Source: Spirosoma radiotolerans (GTDB lineage Bacteria; Bacteroidota; Bacteroidia; Cytophagales; Spirosomataceae). From it: DNA of 64,000 nucleotides. The notes under the pieces are model-generated. The model made no database searches. It saw only the letters and a program-made list of their open reading frames with translations, and was not told the origin of the DNA. Position numbers and translations under genes: made by a program. The DNA is taken from the NCBI RefSeq assembly GCF_000974425.1, contig NZ_CP010429.1, positions 4,759,501 to 4,823,500 of the forward strand, read 5' to 3'. Below, one piece after another: positions 26,544-35,920 of the stretch (position 1 is the stretch's first letter; each line of letters opens with the position of its first letter).

Positions 26544-27230
26544 ATGATTTCACCCTGGTTAATTATGATTCTTATCTTCGGCCTCAGCGCATTCGTGAGC
26601 TGGCGGTTACGAAGTAAATTTAACGAATACGCTCAAATTGGCCTGAGTAACGGCCTGAGCGGTGCCGAAGTGGCGCAAAAGATGCTGAACGAAAATGGCA
26701 TTTATGATGTGCGCGTCGTATCGGTTGAGGGTATGCTCACCGACCACTACAATCCGGAAGATAAAACCGTTAACCTCAGCGCCGACGTTTATTACGGACG
26801 TAGCGTAGCTTCTGCCGCCATTGCCGCCCACGAATGTGGTCACGCCGTGCAGCACAAAGTAGCCTATGCCCCACTGAAGCTTCGTTCGGCCATGGTGCCC
26901 GTTTTGTCGGTCTCCTCACGTTATTTACAGTGGGTATTGCTGGCGGGTATCTTATTGCTGCAAACCACTCCGCTGCCACTCGCGGTTGGTGTTGGTCTGT
27001 TTGCATTAACTACCCTCTTTAGCTTTGTAACGCTACCCGTTGAGTTTGACGCCAGTCGCCGAGCACTCGCCTGGATTCAGGAGCGCGGAGTCGTTAATCA
27101 ACGTGAATATGGCTTTGCGAAAGACGCCCTCTGGTGGGCAGCAATGACGTATGTTGCCGCAGCATTGGGGTCGCTGGCCACACTCTTGTATTATGCCAGC
27201 ATCCTGATGGGCGGTCGTCGGAGCAACTAA
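26544..27230 (+). CDS. neutral zinc metallopeptidase, YugP family
   Basis: A 228-residue membrane-associated peptidase with the HExxH motif HECGHAVQ near residue 95, an N-terminal helix (about 3-18) and C-terminal helices at about 130-170 and 195-222. This arrangement is the Zn_peptidase_2/YugP family, of unknown substrate. The ATG at 26544 (MISPWLIMIL) is preferred to a TTG at 26538. A classic hairpin terminator follows the gene. There is no functional link to neighbours beyond orientation. Confidence 0.85.
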   Translation: MISPWLIMILIFGLSAFVSWRLRSKFNEYAQIGLSNGLSGAEVAQKMLNENGIYDVRVVSVEGMLTDHYNPEDKTVNLSADVYYGRSVASAAIAAHECGHAVQHKVAYAPLKLRSAMVPVLSVSSRYLQWVLLAGILLLQTTPLPLAVGVGLFALTTLFSFVTLPVEFDASRRALAWIQERGVVNQREYGFAKDALWWAAMTYVAAALGSLATLLYYASILMGGRRSN

Positions 27231-27263
27231 TACGTGTCAGGCAGAAATCGGCCTGCATGATAA

Positions 27264-27297
27264 CAAAAAGCCGTGTCAGCAATGACACGGCTTTTTG
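27264..27297. terminator. intrinsic terminator between convergent genes
   Basis: Perfect 15-base arms (27264-27278 and 27283-27297) around a GCAA loop, with five As on one side and five Ts on the other. It ends both the metallopeptidase gene and the convergent holin-like gene. GCAA is a stable tetraloop. Confidence 0.85.
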
Positions 27298-27319
27298 CGT
27301 AAGTGGCAATCAACGTTTA

Positions 27320-27718
27320 TCAGGCCAGCCGTAAGCTGGAAAGCAGCGATACAACATAACCGGATTCGACCATCTCGGGCGTTGGAGACGAGCGATCAAT
27401 GAGCATCCCGGCCACGGCTACGGCAAAGGCAATGAGCACCGCAGGCCAGAAGCCCACAATGGTAAAGCTATCCATGAACTTGTCGATTACTTTAAGCAGC
27501 AACGCCGTCACGAGAATCCGGACAATACCCGTCAACAGAAAGAAGGTGACTAAATTAAGCGGAAATCGAATAACCCAACCGACAAAGAAGTTGAGGAGTC
27601 CAAGCAGAAGAGCAATCAGCACGGCTGTTCCGAAGTTCTTTACGTCAATCTGGGGCATCAGGTAAGCCAGTCCGAAAATAACGGCGGCATCGAGCAGTAA
27701 ATGTAGGATGAGATTCAT
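27320..27718 (-). CDS. YvlD/phage-holin-4 superfamily membrane protein
   Basis: About 132 residues with four hydrophobic helices and the family start MNLILHLLLDAAVIFGLAYLMPQIDV; LIALLLGLLNFFVGWVIRFPLNLVTF follows. Despite the holin name, chromosomal members are small integral membrane proteins of unknown role and are not linked to phage here. The ATG at 27718 was chosen; one at 27748 would add ten residues. No phage gene is near. Confidence 0.8.
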   Translation of the reverse strand: MNLILHLLLDAAVIFGLAYLMPQIDVKNFGTAVLIALLLGLLNFFVGWVIRFPLNLVTFFLLTGIVRILVTALLLKVIDKFMDSFTIVGFWPAVLIAFAVAVAGMLIDRSSPTPEMVESGYVVSLLSSLRLA

Positions 27719-27796
27719 ACTCAGGATGTAATTGGTTCCTTTGAACAACTGTTTTGCGTCACGATGGTTTACTACCTATACTTAAGTCCATTCGCC

Positions 27797-28528
27797 ATGC
27801 ACCGTATTCCGGTTTTATTTTTCGCGCTGCTTTTCGTCTGTTGTCGAGGGGCTTCTCAACAACAGCCTACCACCTCGTTACCCACCGATTCAACAACCGT
27901 CTATCGCATGGGAAGTGCCAGCCGCGACGGAATCGGCAAATTTTATCAGGGCCGCGAAATTGCTCAGGTCATGGGTCACCTGGGCGCATCCTGGCTCGAA
28001 CGTCCGGAACGGGAACAGGAAGAGCGCACGGACTTGTTATTAAAAGCCTTATCCTTAAAGCCAACCGATGTTGTTGCCGACATTGGGGCAGGAACCGGTT
28101 TTTTTACCTTTCTAATGGCCCCTAAACTAACCCAGGGCAAGGTATTGGCCGTTGATATTCAACCCGAAATGATCGAGTACCTGAATGCGGGAAAAGCCAA
28201 ACGCAAGGTTACCAATGTGCAACCGGTACTGGGTACAGAGTCGGACCCTAAACTGTCGGCCAGCAGCATTGACATGGCGATTCTGATTGACGCCTACCAT
28301 GAATTTTCGTACCCGCGCGAAATGATGGCCCATATTGCATCAGCCTTAAAACCGGGCGGGCGCATTGTTCTGGTCGAATACCGGGCCGAGGACCCAAACG
28401 TCCCCATCAAAGAACTTCACAAACTGAGCGTCAAGCAGGCAAGTACAGAGATGAAAGCTATCGGATTGAAACTCTTGAAAAACGATGACCGATTACCGCA
28501 ACAGCACATTATGTTTTTTGGAAAGTAA
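27797..28528 (+). CDS. exported class I SAM-dependent methyltransferase-like protein
   Basis: The 243-residue protein begins with a hydrophobic signal-like segment (MHRIPVLFFALLFVCCRGAS), followed by a GRxIAxVMGHLGASWLERPERExEER block. A Rossmann-fold methyltransferase core then has the SAM motif VADIGAGTGFFTF and later AILIDAYHEF and LKPGGRIVLVEY. A methyltransferase with an export signal is unusual since SAM is cytoplasmic; it may be a periplasmic protein that has lost or changed its cofactor, or an anchored one. ATG at 27797 gives a conventional signal; an earlier one at 27764 adds 11 residues. Substrate unknown. Confidence 0.78.
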   Translation: MHRIPVLFFALLFVCCRGASQQQPTTSLPTDSTTVYRMGSASRDGIGKFYQGREIAQVMGHLGASWLERPEREQEERTDLLLKALSLKPTDVVADIGAGTGFFTFLMAPKLTQGKVLAVDIQPEMIEYLNAGKAKRKVTNVQPVLGTESDPKLSASSIDMAILIDAYHEFSYPREMMAHIASALKPGGRIVLVEYRAEDPNVPIKELHKLSVKQASTEMKAIGLKLLKNDDRLPQQHIMFFGK

Positions 28529-28539
28529 CACGGCCAAAT

Positions 28540-30222
28540 CTATCCTCTCAATGAATTCTCCTGCTTCGCCAATTTACTCTCTCTGAACCCGTACGAAAAA
28601 TAAATAGCCAGGCCAATAACCAGCCAGATACCAAAAATCTGCCAGTTGCTTGCTCCCAGCTCCGTCATTAAATATAAATTAGTCAGCACGCCAATGACTG
28701 GTAGCAGTGAGAAATTGTAGCGGAAGCCTTGTATGGCCAACACCGCCCATACACCCCAGAAAACGACCAATAAGGGCTTACTTTCCAGCGTTTGCAGGGG
28801 CGCATCTTTTGTTAGGGCATAAGCCAGAACGGCCAGTAAGACAGCACCAATGATGTACTTGCCATTAATATATGGAACCTTAAATTTCGATTGGGCCGTA
28901 AGTCCTTTGGCATCCAGAAATAGAATACCGGCGCAGACAAGAATAAAGGCGAAGAACGTTCCGACACTGGTGAGATCGACGAAAAACTTGAGGTCCATAA
29001 ATAACGAAGGAACGGCAACCAGAAAACCCGTAACAATGGTCGCAAAGGACGGCGTTTTGTATTTAGGGTGAATCCGGGAAAAACGTTTCCAGAGCAAGCC
29101 ATCGCGGCTCATGGTCATCCAGATACGGGGCTGCCCGAGCTGATACACCAGTAATGCACTCGTGATGGCGACAACCGCGCTTACCGATATCACACCTGCG
29201 ACAAAATCAAGGTTCACTTTCTGGAACACATACGCCAGCGGATCACTCACGCCCAGCTCTTTATAGTTAACCATACCCGTCAAGACCAGCGTAATCAGTA
29301 CGTAAAGAACCGTGCAGATGCCTAGACAATAGAGCATAGCACGCGGCAGATCGCGTTGGGGGTTTTTACACTCTTCGGCCGTGGTCGAAATGGAGTCGAA
29401 GCCAATAAAGGCAAAAAACACAGACGCCACCCCGCTCAGTACACCTGATACACCGTTGGGGGCAAACGGCGACCAGTTCGCCGGTTTTACATAAAACGCG
29501 CCTACGCCAATGACCAGACCAATAACCGCCAGTTTGAGCACTACCAGTATATTACTTGCCGTGCGCGACTCCTTAATGCCGATATACACAAGGGCCGTAA
29601 TCAAAACGGTGATCGCACCAGCGGGCAGGTTGGCAATCAGGTGCATGTTGCCCACAACGGGTGCATTCGCATAGGCATCGGCCAGTACCCGCGTATTTTC
29701 CGGGATGGTAGTTAGCGCCGTACCGGCCTGTTTCGCCTGTTGCACCAACTCGAACGCACGCGATGCCGAACCGTAGTCGGTCGCAAAATATTTTGGGAAG
29801 GTAATGCCAAATCCACTCAGCATGGATGTGAAATATTCTGACCATGAAATAGCAACGACCATGTTGCTGACGGCATATTCGAGGATGAGTGCCCAGCCAA
29901 TGATCCACGCAAAAATTTCCCCAAAGGCCACATAAGCATACGTATAGGCACTACCACTAACGGGAACCGTGCTGGCAAACTGTGCGTAACTCAATGCTGT
30001 AAACACACAGGCAATAGCCGTGAAAACAAACAGGAGCGATACGGCAGGCCCCCCATTATAACTGGCCAGCCCAATGGTGCTGAAAATACCGGCCCCTATG
30101 ATAGCTGCAATGCCAAATGACGTTAAATCGCGGACACCCAACGTCTTTACCAGTTTACTTGACTCACCTTCGGCGGCATCACTCAGGATTTGGGTTACGG
30201 TCTTTTTGCGTAAAAGGGACAT
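28540..30222 (-). CDS. APC-superfamily amino acid permease
   Basis: A 560-residue transporter with about 13-14 membrane helices. The first helix motif is GIAAIIGAGIFSTIGLASYNGGPAVS; helix 3 shows VPVSGSAYTYAYVAFGEIFAW and helix 6 FFAFIGFDSISTTAEE. These mark the cationic amino acid transporter (CAT) subfamily, so arginine, lysine or similar amino acids are likely substrates, driven by proton or exchange. The gene is convergent with the exported methyltransferase (12 bases apart). Confidence 0.9.
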   Translation of the reverse strand: MSLLRKKTVTQILSDAAEGESSKLVKTLGVRDLTSFGIAAIIGAGIFSTIGLASYNGGPAVSLLFVFTAIACVFTALSYAQFASTVPVSGSAYTYAYVAFGEIFAWIIGWALILEYAVSNMVVAISWSEYFTSMLSGFGITFPKYFATDYGSASRAFELVQQAKQAGTALTTIPENTRVLADAYANAPVVGNMHLIANLPAGAITVLITALVYIGIKESRTASNILVVLKLAVIGLVIGVGAFYVKPANWSPFAPNGVSGVLSGVASVFFAFIGFDSISTTAEECKNPQRDLPRAMLYCLGICTVLYVLITLVLTGMVNYKELGVSDPLAYVFQKVNLDFVAGVISVSAVVAITSALLVYQLGQPRIWMTMSRDGLLWKRFSRIHPKYKTPSFATIVTGFLVAVPSLFMDLKFFVDLTSVGTFFAFILVCAGILFLDAKGLTAQSKFKVPYINGKYIIGAVLLAVLAYALTKDAPLQTLESKPLLVVFWGVWAVLAIQGFRYNFSLLPVIGVLTNLYLMTELGASNWQIFGIWLVIGLAIYFSYGFRESKLAKQENSLRG

Positions 30223-30365
30223 AGGCTAGTGAAAGAAAACGATGTCTATTGATGTTAAACCGATAAAAATAGAAATTCTTTCCGGTTTTTTGTAGGTTAG
30301 AGTCAGATAGCGCACATGCCAATACAGCATTATTCGTCGTTTATCATCTACCAGTCAACGTCAAC

Positions 30366-31283
30366 ATGTCTATCCGAGTCCAGAATCTCACGAAAGAGTA
30401 CAACCGTCAGCGAGCTGTCGATCAAATTTCACTAACCGTACAGCCGGGCGAAATCGTCGGGTTTCTGGGACCTAACGGAGCGGGGAAGTCCACAACGATG
30501 AAGATAGCAACGGGCTACCTCTCCCCTACCGACGGAACAGTGGAAGTAAATGGGTTCGACGTTCGGACACACCCTATGGATGTACGCCGGAGCGTTGGCT
30601 ACTTGCCCGAGCATAATCCGCTTTATCTGGATCTGTACGTAAGGGAGTACCTTCAGTTTGCCGGATCACTGCATGGTATGCGTGGCTCCGACCTAAGCCG
30701 ACGTATTGTTGAAATAATCGAACGGGTGGGCCTGGAAAGAGAGCAACACAAGCGCATTGGGCAACTGTCAAAAGGGTATCGGCAACGGGTTGGCCTGGCG
30801 CAGGCACTGCTGCATAATCCACCTGTGCTGATCCTGGATGAGCCAACAACGGGGCTCGACCCGAATCAGTTAGCTGAAATCCGGCAAGTCATCCGCAACG
30901 CGGGTCGCGACAAAACCGTCCTGTTTTCGACCCACATCATGCAGGAAGTCGAAGCCATTTGCGATCGGGTCATTATCATCAATCGGGGGAAAATTGTAGT
31001 CGATCAGCCGTTGAACCAACTCCGGAGCGCGTCGGCGGGGGAAAGCCTTGTCGTTGTCGCCGAGTTTGAGAGTGATCTGGTCAACCCAGCCCTACTGGAC
31101 TCGTTGCCGGGCGTTGAGCGGGTCGAGCCCATGGAACAAGGCCAATATCGAATTACGGCCTCATCAAAAACTGACCTGCGGGGTGCTATATTTCGGCTTG
31201 CTGCCGATCAGAACCTGACATTGGTTGGGCTTCGTCAGCAGGAAAACTCACTGGAAGGGATTTTCAAAGAATTAACAAAGTAA
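30366..31283 (+). CDS. gldA: ABC transporter ATP-binding protein, GldA-like
   Basis: A 305-residue ABC ATPase. Walker A GPNGAGKSTT is at about residues 35-44, the signature LSKGYRQRVGLAQAL near 134-148, and Walker B VLILDEPTTGLDPNQ near 155-169, with a C-terminal regulatory extension. Sequence order and length fit GldA, the ATPase of the GldAFG transporter associated with gliding motility in Bacteroidota; GldFG permease genes are not in this window. A generic ABC-2 exporter ATPase cannot be excluded. It converges with a DUF4136 lipoprotein gene. Confidence 0.82.
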   Translation: MSIRVQNLTKEYNRQRAVDQISLTVQPGEIVGFLGPNGAGKSTTMKIATGYLSPTDGTVEVNGFDVRTHPMDVRRSVGYLPEHNPLYLDLYVREYLQFAGSLHGMRGSDLSRRIVEIIERVGLEREQHKRIGQLSKGYRQRVGLAQALLHNPPVLILDEPTTGLDPNQLAEIRQVIRNAGRDKTVLFSTHIMQEVEAICDRVIIINRGKIVVDQPLNQLRSASAGESLVVVAEFESDLVNPALLDSLPGVERVEPMEQGQYRITASSKTDLRGAIFRLAADQNLTLVGLRQQENSLEGIFKELTK

Positions 31284-31317
31284 CGCGAACAGAATGTCCA
31301 CGTTACTTGCGCGTTAC
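31278..31317. terminator. weak hairpin between gldA-like and DUF4136 genes
   Basis: Two overlapping 8-base stems are possible: 31278-31285 with 31301-31308, and 31280-31287 with 31310-31317. The convergent gene ends lie at its borders. Mutually exclusive folds make a strong terminator uncertain. Confidence 0.35.
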
Positions 31318-31851
31318 CTATTTAACTGTAGCCATCAGCGGATATTGGTCGAATATAGATCGAACGATGCCTTTGAAGTAGTTATTCTTGAAGTTCTGAT
31401 TTCGCATCATTTTGGATGCATAGCCTTTCCAGATGACTTGATAAGATTCCGCGTCGATGAGCGAAATCATTAATGTGCCTTCATCCAGGTTATAATCAAT
31501 GCGTTTATAGGTAGCATCGTCGTCTTCGCGGACAACCCAGTCTTTAATGACAGGCTGTTGGTAGCCCCGGAAGCGCAGATCAGACCGAAAAATATTATAG
31601 GAGATCAATAGGTTTGGATTGCGATTACTCACCCGATACCCGCGAGCCTCCATTTGATGCCGAATTGCATCCTGAATATCGGAACAGAGAAGGGTGGAAT
31701 CAACGAATTCGCATTCCAGGAAATTAAACGATTCGTAATTTTTAAAGTGGCCCTCGTAGCTATAGTCATGCTCTACAAACAACCTACTCGGCGAGCAGCC
31801 CGCCATAACGACAACAGCCAATGTAAACAGAATTCCGATGCACTTTTTCAT
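31318..31851 (-). CDS. DUF4136 lipoprotein
   Basis: A 177-residue lipoprotein with a lipobox (VVMAGC, Cys near 19). The DUF4136 core follows: an early YSYEGHFKNYESFNFLE, IRHQMEARGYRVS, LLISYNIF and a late EGTLMISLIDAESYQVIWKGYASKM. Family members are membrane-anchored periplasmic proteins of unknown role. A CDS on the opposite strand cannot be supported here. No operon partner. Confidence 0.85.
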   Translation of the reverse strand: MKKCIGILFTLAVVVMAGCSPSRLFVEHDYSYEGHFKNYESFNFLECEFVDSTLLCSDIQDAIRHQMEARGYRVSNRNPNLLISYNIFRSDLRFRGYQQPVIKDWVVREDDDATYKRIDYNLDEGTLMISLIDAESYQVIWKGYASKMMRNQNFKNNYFKGIVRSIFDQYPLMATVK

Positions 31852-31975
31852 ACTACCGTTTGTAAAGAGTTTTCAATAGATAATGAGTATTAAATAGATT
31901 GTAGTGATAATATTTTTGTCAAACCCAAATATAATCGTAATTGTTTCTTAAACAATACAGTACGCCAACTTTCCA

Positions 31976-33013
31976 CTACTTATTTAGGCCTCGGTAAAAC
32001 TCCAGACCTTTGCGCATTTCGGAGGCCGTAACGGGTATATCGAAGGCACAACTTCCGGGTCCATCAAGCAAAGACATTCGAACTTCGCGTCCCCGGTTTT
32101 TCTTATCCTGCAAGGTCAATGCTAAAATGGGCTCGATGTCCTCGTCTACCAAGCGCACATTTCCATATACGGAAAATACGTATTCTTCGATTTGTGTAAG
32201 CAACGATTGGTCGATCATCTTTTTATGACAGGCAATGAAGGCTTCGGCAACCATCCCAACGGCAATCGCTTCCCCATGCAAAAGGCGCTTCCGGGGCTGC
32301 ATCAGGTAGTGCGTTTCTACGGCATGGCCCAGCGTATGACCAAAGTTGAGAATCTTACGAAGGCCTTTCTCGGTAGGATCCTGCGCCACGACCCGCTGCT
32401 TTACCGCTACTGAATGCGCAACCAAAGTAGTCCAATCCTGCTCATCGAGATCACGACGGCGTATTTCGTCCCACATAGCGGCATCGGCAATGAGACAATG
32501 TTTGATGATCTCGGCAAATCCTGACCGGAGTTCGCGCTCAGGCAGCGTCGTCAGAAAGGTCGTGTCGATTAGCACAGCGTTGGGCTGCTGAAACACGCCG
32601 ATGTGGTTTTTAAAGCCACGGAAGTCGATGCCGAGTTTACCCCCGACGCTGGCATCGACCTGAGAAAGTAAGGTAGTAGGCATCTGGGCAAAGGCAATTC
32701 CGCGCTTGTAAGTAGCCGCGCAGAACCCGCCCATATCGCCAATGACTCCACCACCGAGGTTAAGCACCAGCGAGTGGCGATCAAAGTTGGCCCGTGTCAG
32801 GGCATCCCAGATCATTTCGCAGGTAGCGATGTGCTTCTGTTCTTCGCCCGACTTGATCCGAACCAGCGTGTGTTTAGGTAGCAACGCCTTTAAATCGGGG
32901 TAACAGAAACGGAATGTGTGGTTGTCGGCAATAACGGCAATGGCCGAAAAATCGTAGGAATCAAGGAAAGCAGGTAAGCTTTCGGCAAGTGGGGCAATCG
33001 TTACGGTTGACAT
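31976..33013 (-). CDS. aroB: 3-dehydroquinate synthase
   Basis: A 345-residue enzyme converting DAHP to 3-dehydroquinate with NAD and a metal ion, second step of the shikimate pathway. Motifs are NLGGGVIGDMGGFCAATYKRG, QVDASVGGKLGIDFRGFKNHIG and the metal-binding HGEAIAVGMV. The ATG at 33013 (MSTVTIAPLAESL) is preferred to one at 33028 that adds five residues. No other aro gene is adjacent; it diverges from an MFS transporter. Chorismate made by this pathway feeds the pabB product at 3.9 kb. Confidence 0.93.
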   Translation of the reverse strand: MSTVTIAPLAESLPAFLDSYDFSAIAVIADNHTFRFCYPDLKALLPKHTLVRIKSGEEQKHIATCEMIWDALTRANFDRHSLVLNLGGGVIGDMGGFCAATYKRGIAFAQMPTTLLSQVDASVGGKLGIDFRGFKNHIGVFQQPNAVLIDTTFLTTLPERELRSGFAEIIKHCLIADAAMWDEIRRRDLDEQDWTTLVAHSVAVKQRVVAQDPTEKGLRKILNFGHTLGHAVETHYLMQPRKRLLHGEAIAVGMVAEAFIACHKKMIDQSLLTQIEEYVFSVYGNVRLVDEDIEPILALTLQDKKNRGREVRMSLLDGPGSCAFDIPVTASEMRKGLEFYRGLNK

Positions 33014-33151
33014 GCCGTAAAAGTACATCGGGCAACGATTGGTCGGAAGGCCATCCGGCTTATTTTTTCCAAACCGATCACAAGCTCGTTAAAAAATGAT
33101 AAAATCCACGCCGACTGTACGTATTCAATCGCTGGCCATCAATGACATCTG

Positions 33152-33181
33152 TTGTTTTTCCATCAGGCAAACTTATCTTTA
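33152..33181 (+). promoter_or_regulatory. Bacteroidota-type promoter of the MFS gene
   Basis: TTG at 33152-33154 and TATCTTTA at 33174-33181, spacing 19 bases, precede the MFS ATG by 37 bases. It lies within a longer open frame starting at 33096, which supports the 33219 start. Confidence 0.45.
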
Positions 33182-33218
33182 CCTGACACCTTATTCCTAT
33201 CTTCTTTTCCTACACTTT

Positions 33219-34463
33219 ATGAAGGTTCGCTACCGCGTTCTTGCGGGCTTATTTCTCCTTTCGACCATAACCTACCTCGACCGCGTTTGCATGAACGTGG
33301 TTAGTAAATACGTAAAAGCTGACCTTCATCTGGATAACGAGCAGTTTGGCTGGATACTCGGTGCGTTCTCACTGGCCTATGCGCTTTTTGAAATTCCAAC
33401 GGGCTCCCTCGGCGACAAAATTGGTCCCCGACGCGTGCTGACGCGGGTCGTGCTGTGGTGGTCTGGCTTTACGATGTTGACAGGCACGGCCTTCAATTTT
33501 ATCTACTTGCTGGTGGTCCGGTTCCTGTTTGGTGCCGGAGAAGCGGGCGCTTATCCCAACTCCTCCATCGTTATTGCGCGGTGGTTTCCGGCGGTTGAAG
33601 TGGGTCGGGCCCAATCGGTGATCTGGGCTGCCGGACGGCTGGGCGGGGCGTTGACACCGTTGCTGGTTATTCCACTGGTGCATTGGGCTGGCTGGCGCTG
33701 GGCCTTTGCGGCATTGGGTTTGCTGGGTGTTGCCTGGGCCATTGGGTGGTTTATTTGGTTCCGCGACGAGCCCGCAGCTCAGGAAAGTATCAGCCTTGAA
33801 GAAGTTCGGGAGATTGAACGGGGCCGTAAAATCAAATCGTCCGACCACCTGATTCCCTGGAAAACCATCATCCGTAATCCCGATTTATGGGCGCTCATGC
33901 TCATGTGCCATCTGTTCTTTTACGGCTCCTACTTTTTCACGAACTGGTCGTCGGTCTACTTTCAGGAAGGTCGTGGCATGAGCGAAGATCAAACGAAAAA
34001 CTTTATCTCCCTTTCCTATTTCCTGGGCGCGGTTGGCTGTCTGGTTGGCGGTGTCCTGAGCGACGCCCTAACCAAACGATACGGGCTGAAAATAGGCCGT
34101 CGGGCGGTGGGCGTCGGTGGACTGGGCTTATCGAGCTTATTTTTTCTGTTGGCCGGTATCACCACCGATAATCAGACGGCGGGTTATTTTCTGGCCATGT
34201 GCGTGCTAGCGAAAGATCTGGCCTTACCTGTTGCGTTTGCAGTCTGTGTAGATATTGGCCAGCGCAACGCCGGTTCTGTAACAGGAGCCATGAATTTTGC
34301 CGGGCAACTCGGTGGTTTTTTCATTACTATCCTCTTCGGCATCATCGTCAAACACACGAATAATTTCAGTTACCCTCTGTTTATGATTGCGGGTTGCTTA
34401 CTGGTCAGCGCCTTACTCTGGTTCCGTATTGACCCGACTAAACCCGTGACGATCAAGGTGTGA
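33219..34463 (+). CDS. MFS transporter, anion:cation symporter type
   Basis: This 414-residue transporter has twelve predicted membrane helices. YLDRVCMNVVSKYVKADL and FALFEIP-like AYALFEIPTGSLGDKIGPRRVL, the loop 2-3 motif A, sit in the first half. LVVRFLFGAGEAGAYPNSSIVIARWFP is the helix 4 region typical of the anion:cation symporter family, which imports sugar acids such as glucarate, galactonate or phthalate. Substrate not predictable from context. The ATG at 33219 (MKVRYRVLAGLF) is supported by a promoter just upstream. Confidence 0.88.
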   Translation: MKVRYRVLAGLFLLSTITYLDRVCMNVVSKYVKADLHLDNEQFGWILGAFSLAYALFEIPTGSLGDKIGPRRVLTRVVLWWSGFTMLTGTAFNFIYLLVVRFLFGAGEAGAYPNSSIVIARWFPAVEVGRAQSVIWAAGRLGGALTPLLVIPLVHWAGWRWAFAALGLLGVAWAIGWFIWFRDEPAAQESISLEEVREIERGRKIKSSDHLIPWKTIIRNPDLWALMLMCHLFFYGSYFFTNWSSVYFQEGRGMSEDQTKNFISLSYFLGAVGCLVGGVLSDALTKRYGLKIGRRAVGVGGLGLSSLFFLLAGITTDNQTAGYFLAMCVLAKDLALPVAFAVCVDIGQRNAGSVTGAMNFAGQLGGFFITILFGIIVKHTNNFSYPLFMIAGCLLVSALLWFRIDPTKPVTIKV

Positions 34464-34608
34464 CGGGTAGTCGATATAAAGAGGTTATTGAATCATACCA
34501 TCTGAATAAGGAATTATATCATTTTTGATTAGTTAACCTAACGTCAGTGGTTGTTGCAAAAATCGGTCAGTCGCTTAGCGAACCGTCCTGAAGGCTGTAT
34601 TAGAGCCA

Positions 34609-34639
34609 GTAGTTACTCGGCTTTTAGCCGAGTAACTAC
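34609..34639. terminator. 14-bp hairpin between MFS and SnoaL-like genes
   Basis: Perfect arms 34609-34622 and 34626-34639 around a TTT loop, 52 bases before the next ATG. It may terminate the MFS transcript or fold in the leader of the next gene. It lies in the 228-base gap, otherwise unremarkable. Confidence 0.55.
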
Positions 34640-34691
34640 AAAAACAAGCAGTACTGAGACTTTTACAACAGCCACGTCACTTATACAACAA

Positions 34692-35153
34692 ATGGATTTA
34701 CAGGCTCAGCTAAACAAAGAAGCGGTCAGGCGTTTCAACCAAGAAGTGATTGCAGAAGGCAATCTCGATAGCTTCAACGAATTAATGGATGATCAGTTTA
34801 TCAATCACTCCGCCCCACCGGGAGCTAATAACGGTCCTCAGGGGATGATAAATACCTTCAACAATATCCTTCGCCCAGCTCTCGCTGATATGCGGGTAAT
34901 CATTCATGATCAAATTGCTGAAGGGGATTTAGTTACTACTCGCAAAACCATTACAGGAACCCATAAAGGAACCTTGATGGGCATACCTCCAACTGATCGG
35001 TCAATAAGTATCGACGTAATTGACGTGATACGATTACGCAACGGAAAATATATTGAACACTGGGGTATCAATACCTTACCCATTGTTTTACAACAGTTAG
35101 CAAATACGAAAGAAGTTGCTTCACCAAACTTACCGAATAGCCTTTCATCGTGA
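34692..35153 (+). CDS. SnoaL-like ester cyclase family protein
   Basis: A 153-residue small alpha+beta-barrel protein of the NTF2-like superfamily. Family phrases include RRFNQEVIAEGNLDSFNELMDDQFINHSA, GDLVTTRKTITGTHKGTLMGIPPT and VIRLRNGKYIEHWGI. SnoaL relatives include polyketide cyclases and many enzymes or binding proteins of unknown substrate. ATG at 34692 is chosen (MDLQAQLNKEAVRRF); an upstream frame from 34551 covers the hairpin and has no family match. Single gene; no biosynthetic cluster is adjacent. Confidence 0.82.
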   Translation: MDLQAQLNKEAVRRFNQEVIAEGNLDSFNELMDDQFINHSAPPGANNGPQGMINTFNNILRPALADMRVIIHDQIAEGDLVTTRKTITGTHKGTLMGIPPTDRSISIDVIDVIRLRNGKYIEHWGINTLPIVLQQLANTKEVASPNLPNSLSS

Positions 35154-35337
35154 TAGGTTGGGTTCGTGCAGACGGTCTATTGTTAAGCTTTCTTTCTCGG
35201 TCAAACATCGACAAAACAAATCGTTTTTACGTTTTCAGATCGTCACTCTTACTGATTGTTAATATAAATAAACTATCCAGGCTATATCTATTTTAAAGGC
35301 ATGTCGTTAGTATAATGGAACCAAGCTTCTCCCCAAC

Positions 35338-35793
35338 ATGCGTTCTATCAACCGCCTTTTCTGGATCAATTTCTTGCTTTTGGTGATCACCAGCAGTTGC
35401 ACCAAAAATACGCTAACCTTGCCCGATCCAGCGCCATCGCTGGAAGGCACGTATCAGGCAGTAAGCATTAATAAGCCTTTTCCAATCCAGGGCGAGACAG
35501 TAAAATTATCCATTAAAAGCTTGTCGAAAGATTCCGTTAGTGTGTCTCTAGTGGCTACGGTAAATGGCCAGCCTGCGGATAGCATCACGTATAACAAAGC
35601 ACGTATAAGCCAGTTAATCAGCACTGTAAATGTCAAAAAAGGCTGCGTTAGTTATTCGATTAATCTAACTTCCGCGGCTTCATCTCAGTCGGACTTTCTA
35701 AGAATGACTTGCACCGAAGAAAATGTTATTAGTTATTACTATACGCCTGCTGGCCAGAACATTGGAACAATTACGAAGTTCAAGAAGATTTAA
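35338..35793 (+). CDS. small lipoprotein of unknown function
   Basis: A 151-residue protein with an N-terminal signal (INFLLLVITSSC) and lipobox cysteine near residue 21, then TKNTLTLPDPAPSLEGTYQAVS. The remainder is beta-rich with two cysteines (GCVSYS and RMTCTEE). The EGTYQ start and a later strand pattern resemble small lipocalin-like lipoproteins of Bacteroidota, but no firm family match can be stated. It stands alone and ends at a short hairpin. Confidence 0.65.
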   Translation: MRSINRLFWINFLLLVITSSCTKNTLTLPDPAPSLEGTYQAVSINKPFPIQGETVKLSIKSLSKDSVSVSLVATVNGQPADSITYNKARISQLISTVNVKKGCVSYSINLTSAASSQSDFLRMTCTEENVISYYYTPAGQNIGTITKFKKI

Positions 35794-35864
35794 TTGAACA
35801 GGAGCAATAGCTCATTTATTGCTTCTTCAGAGTGATTAACGTTCAGTGAAGTAGCCCAATAAAG

Positions 35865-35901
35865 ACAAAAAATGGCGACACAGTATGTCGCCATTTTTTG
35901 T
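35865..35901. terminator. bidirectional intrinsic terminator
   Basis: Perfect 16-base arms at 35865-35880 and 35886-35901, loop of five, A-rich on the left and T-rich on the right. It lies between the lipoprotein gene and the convergent aminotransferase gene. Confidence 0.8.
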
Positions 35902-35920
35902 GGTGTTGAATTACTTAGGC

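Noticed and set aside
27320-27718. Holin-type protein as a sign of a prophage
   Set aside because: The YvlD/holin-4 family is mostly chromosomal and no phage gene is nearby.
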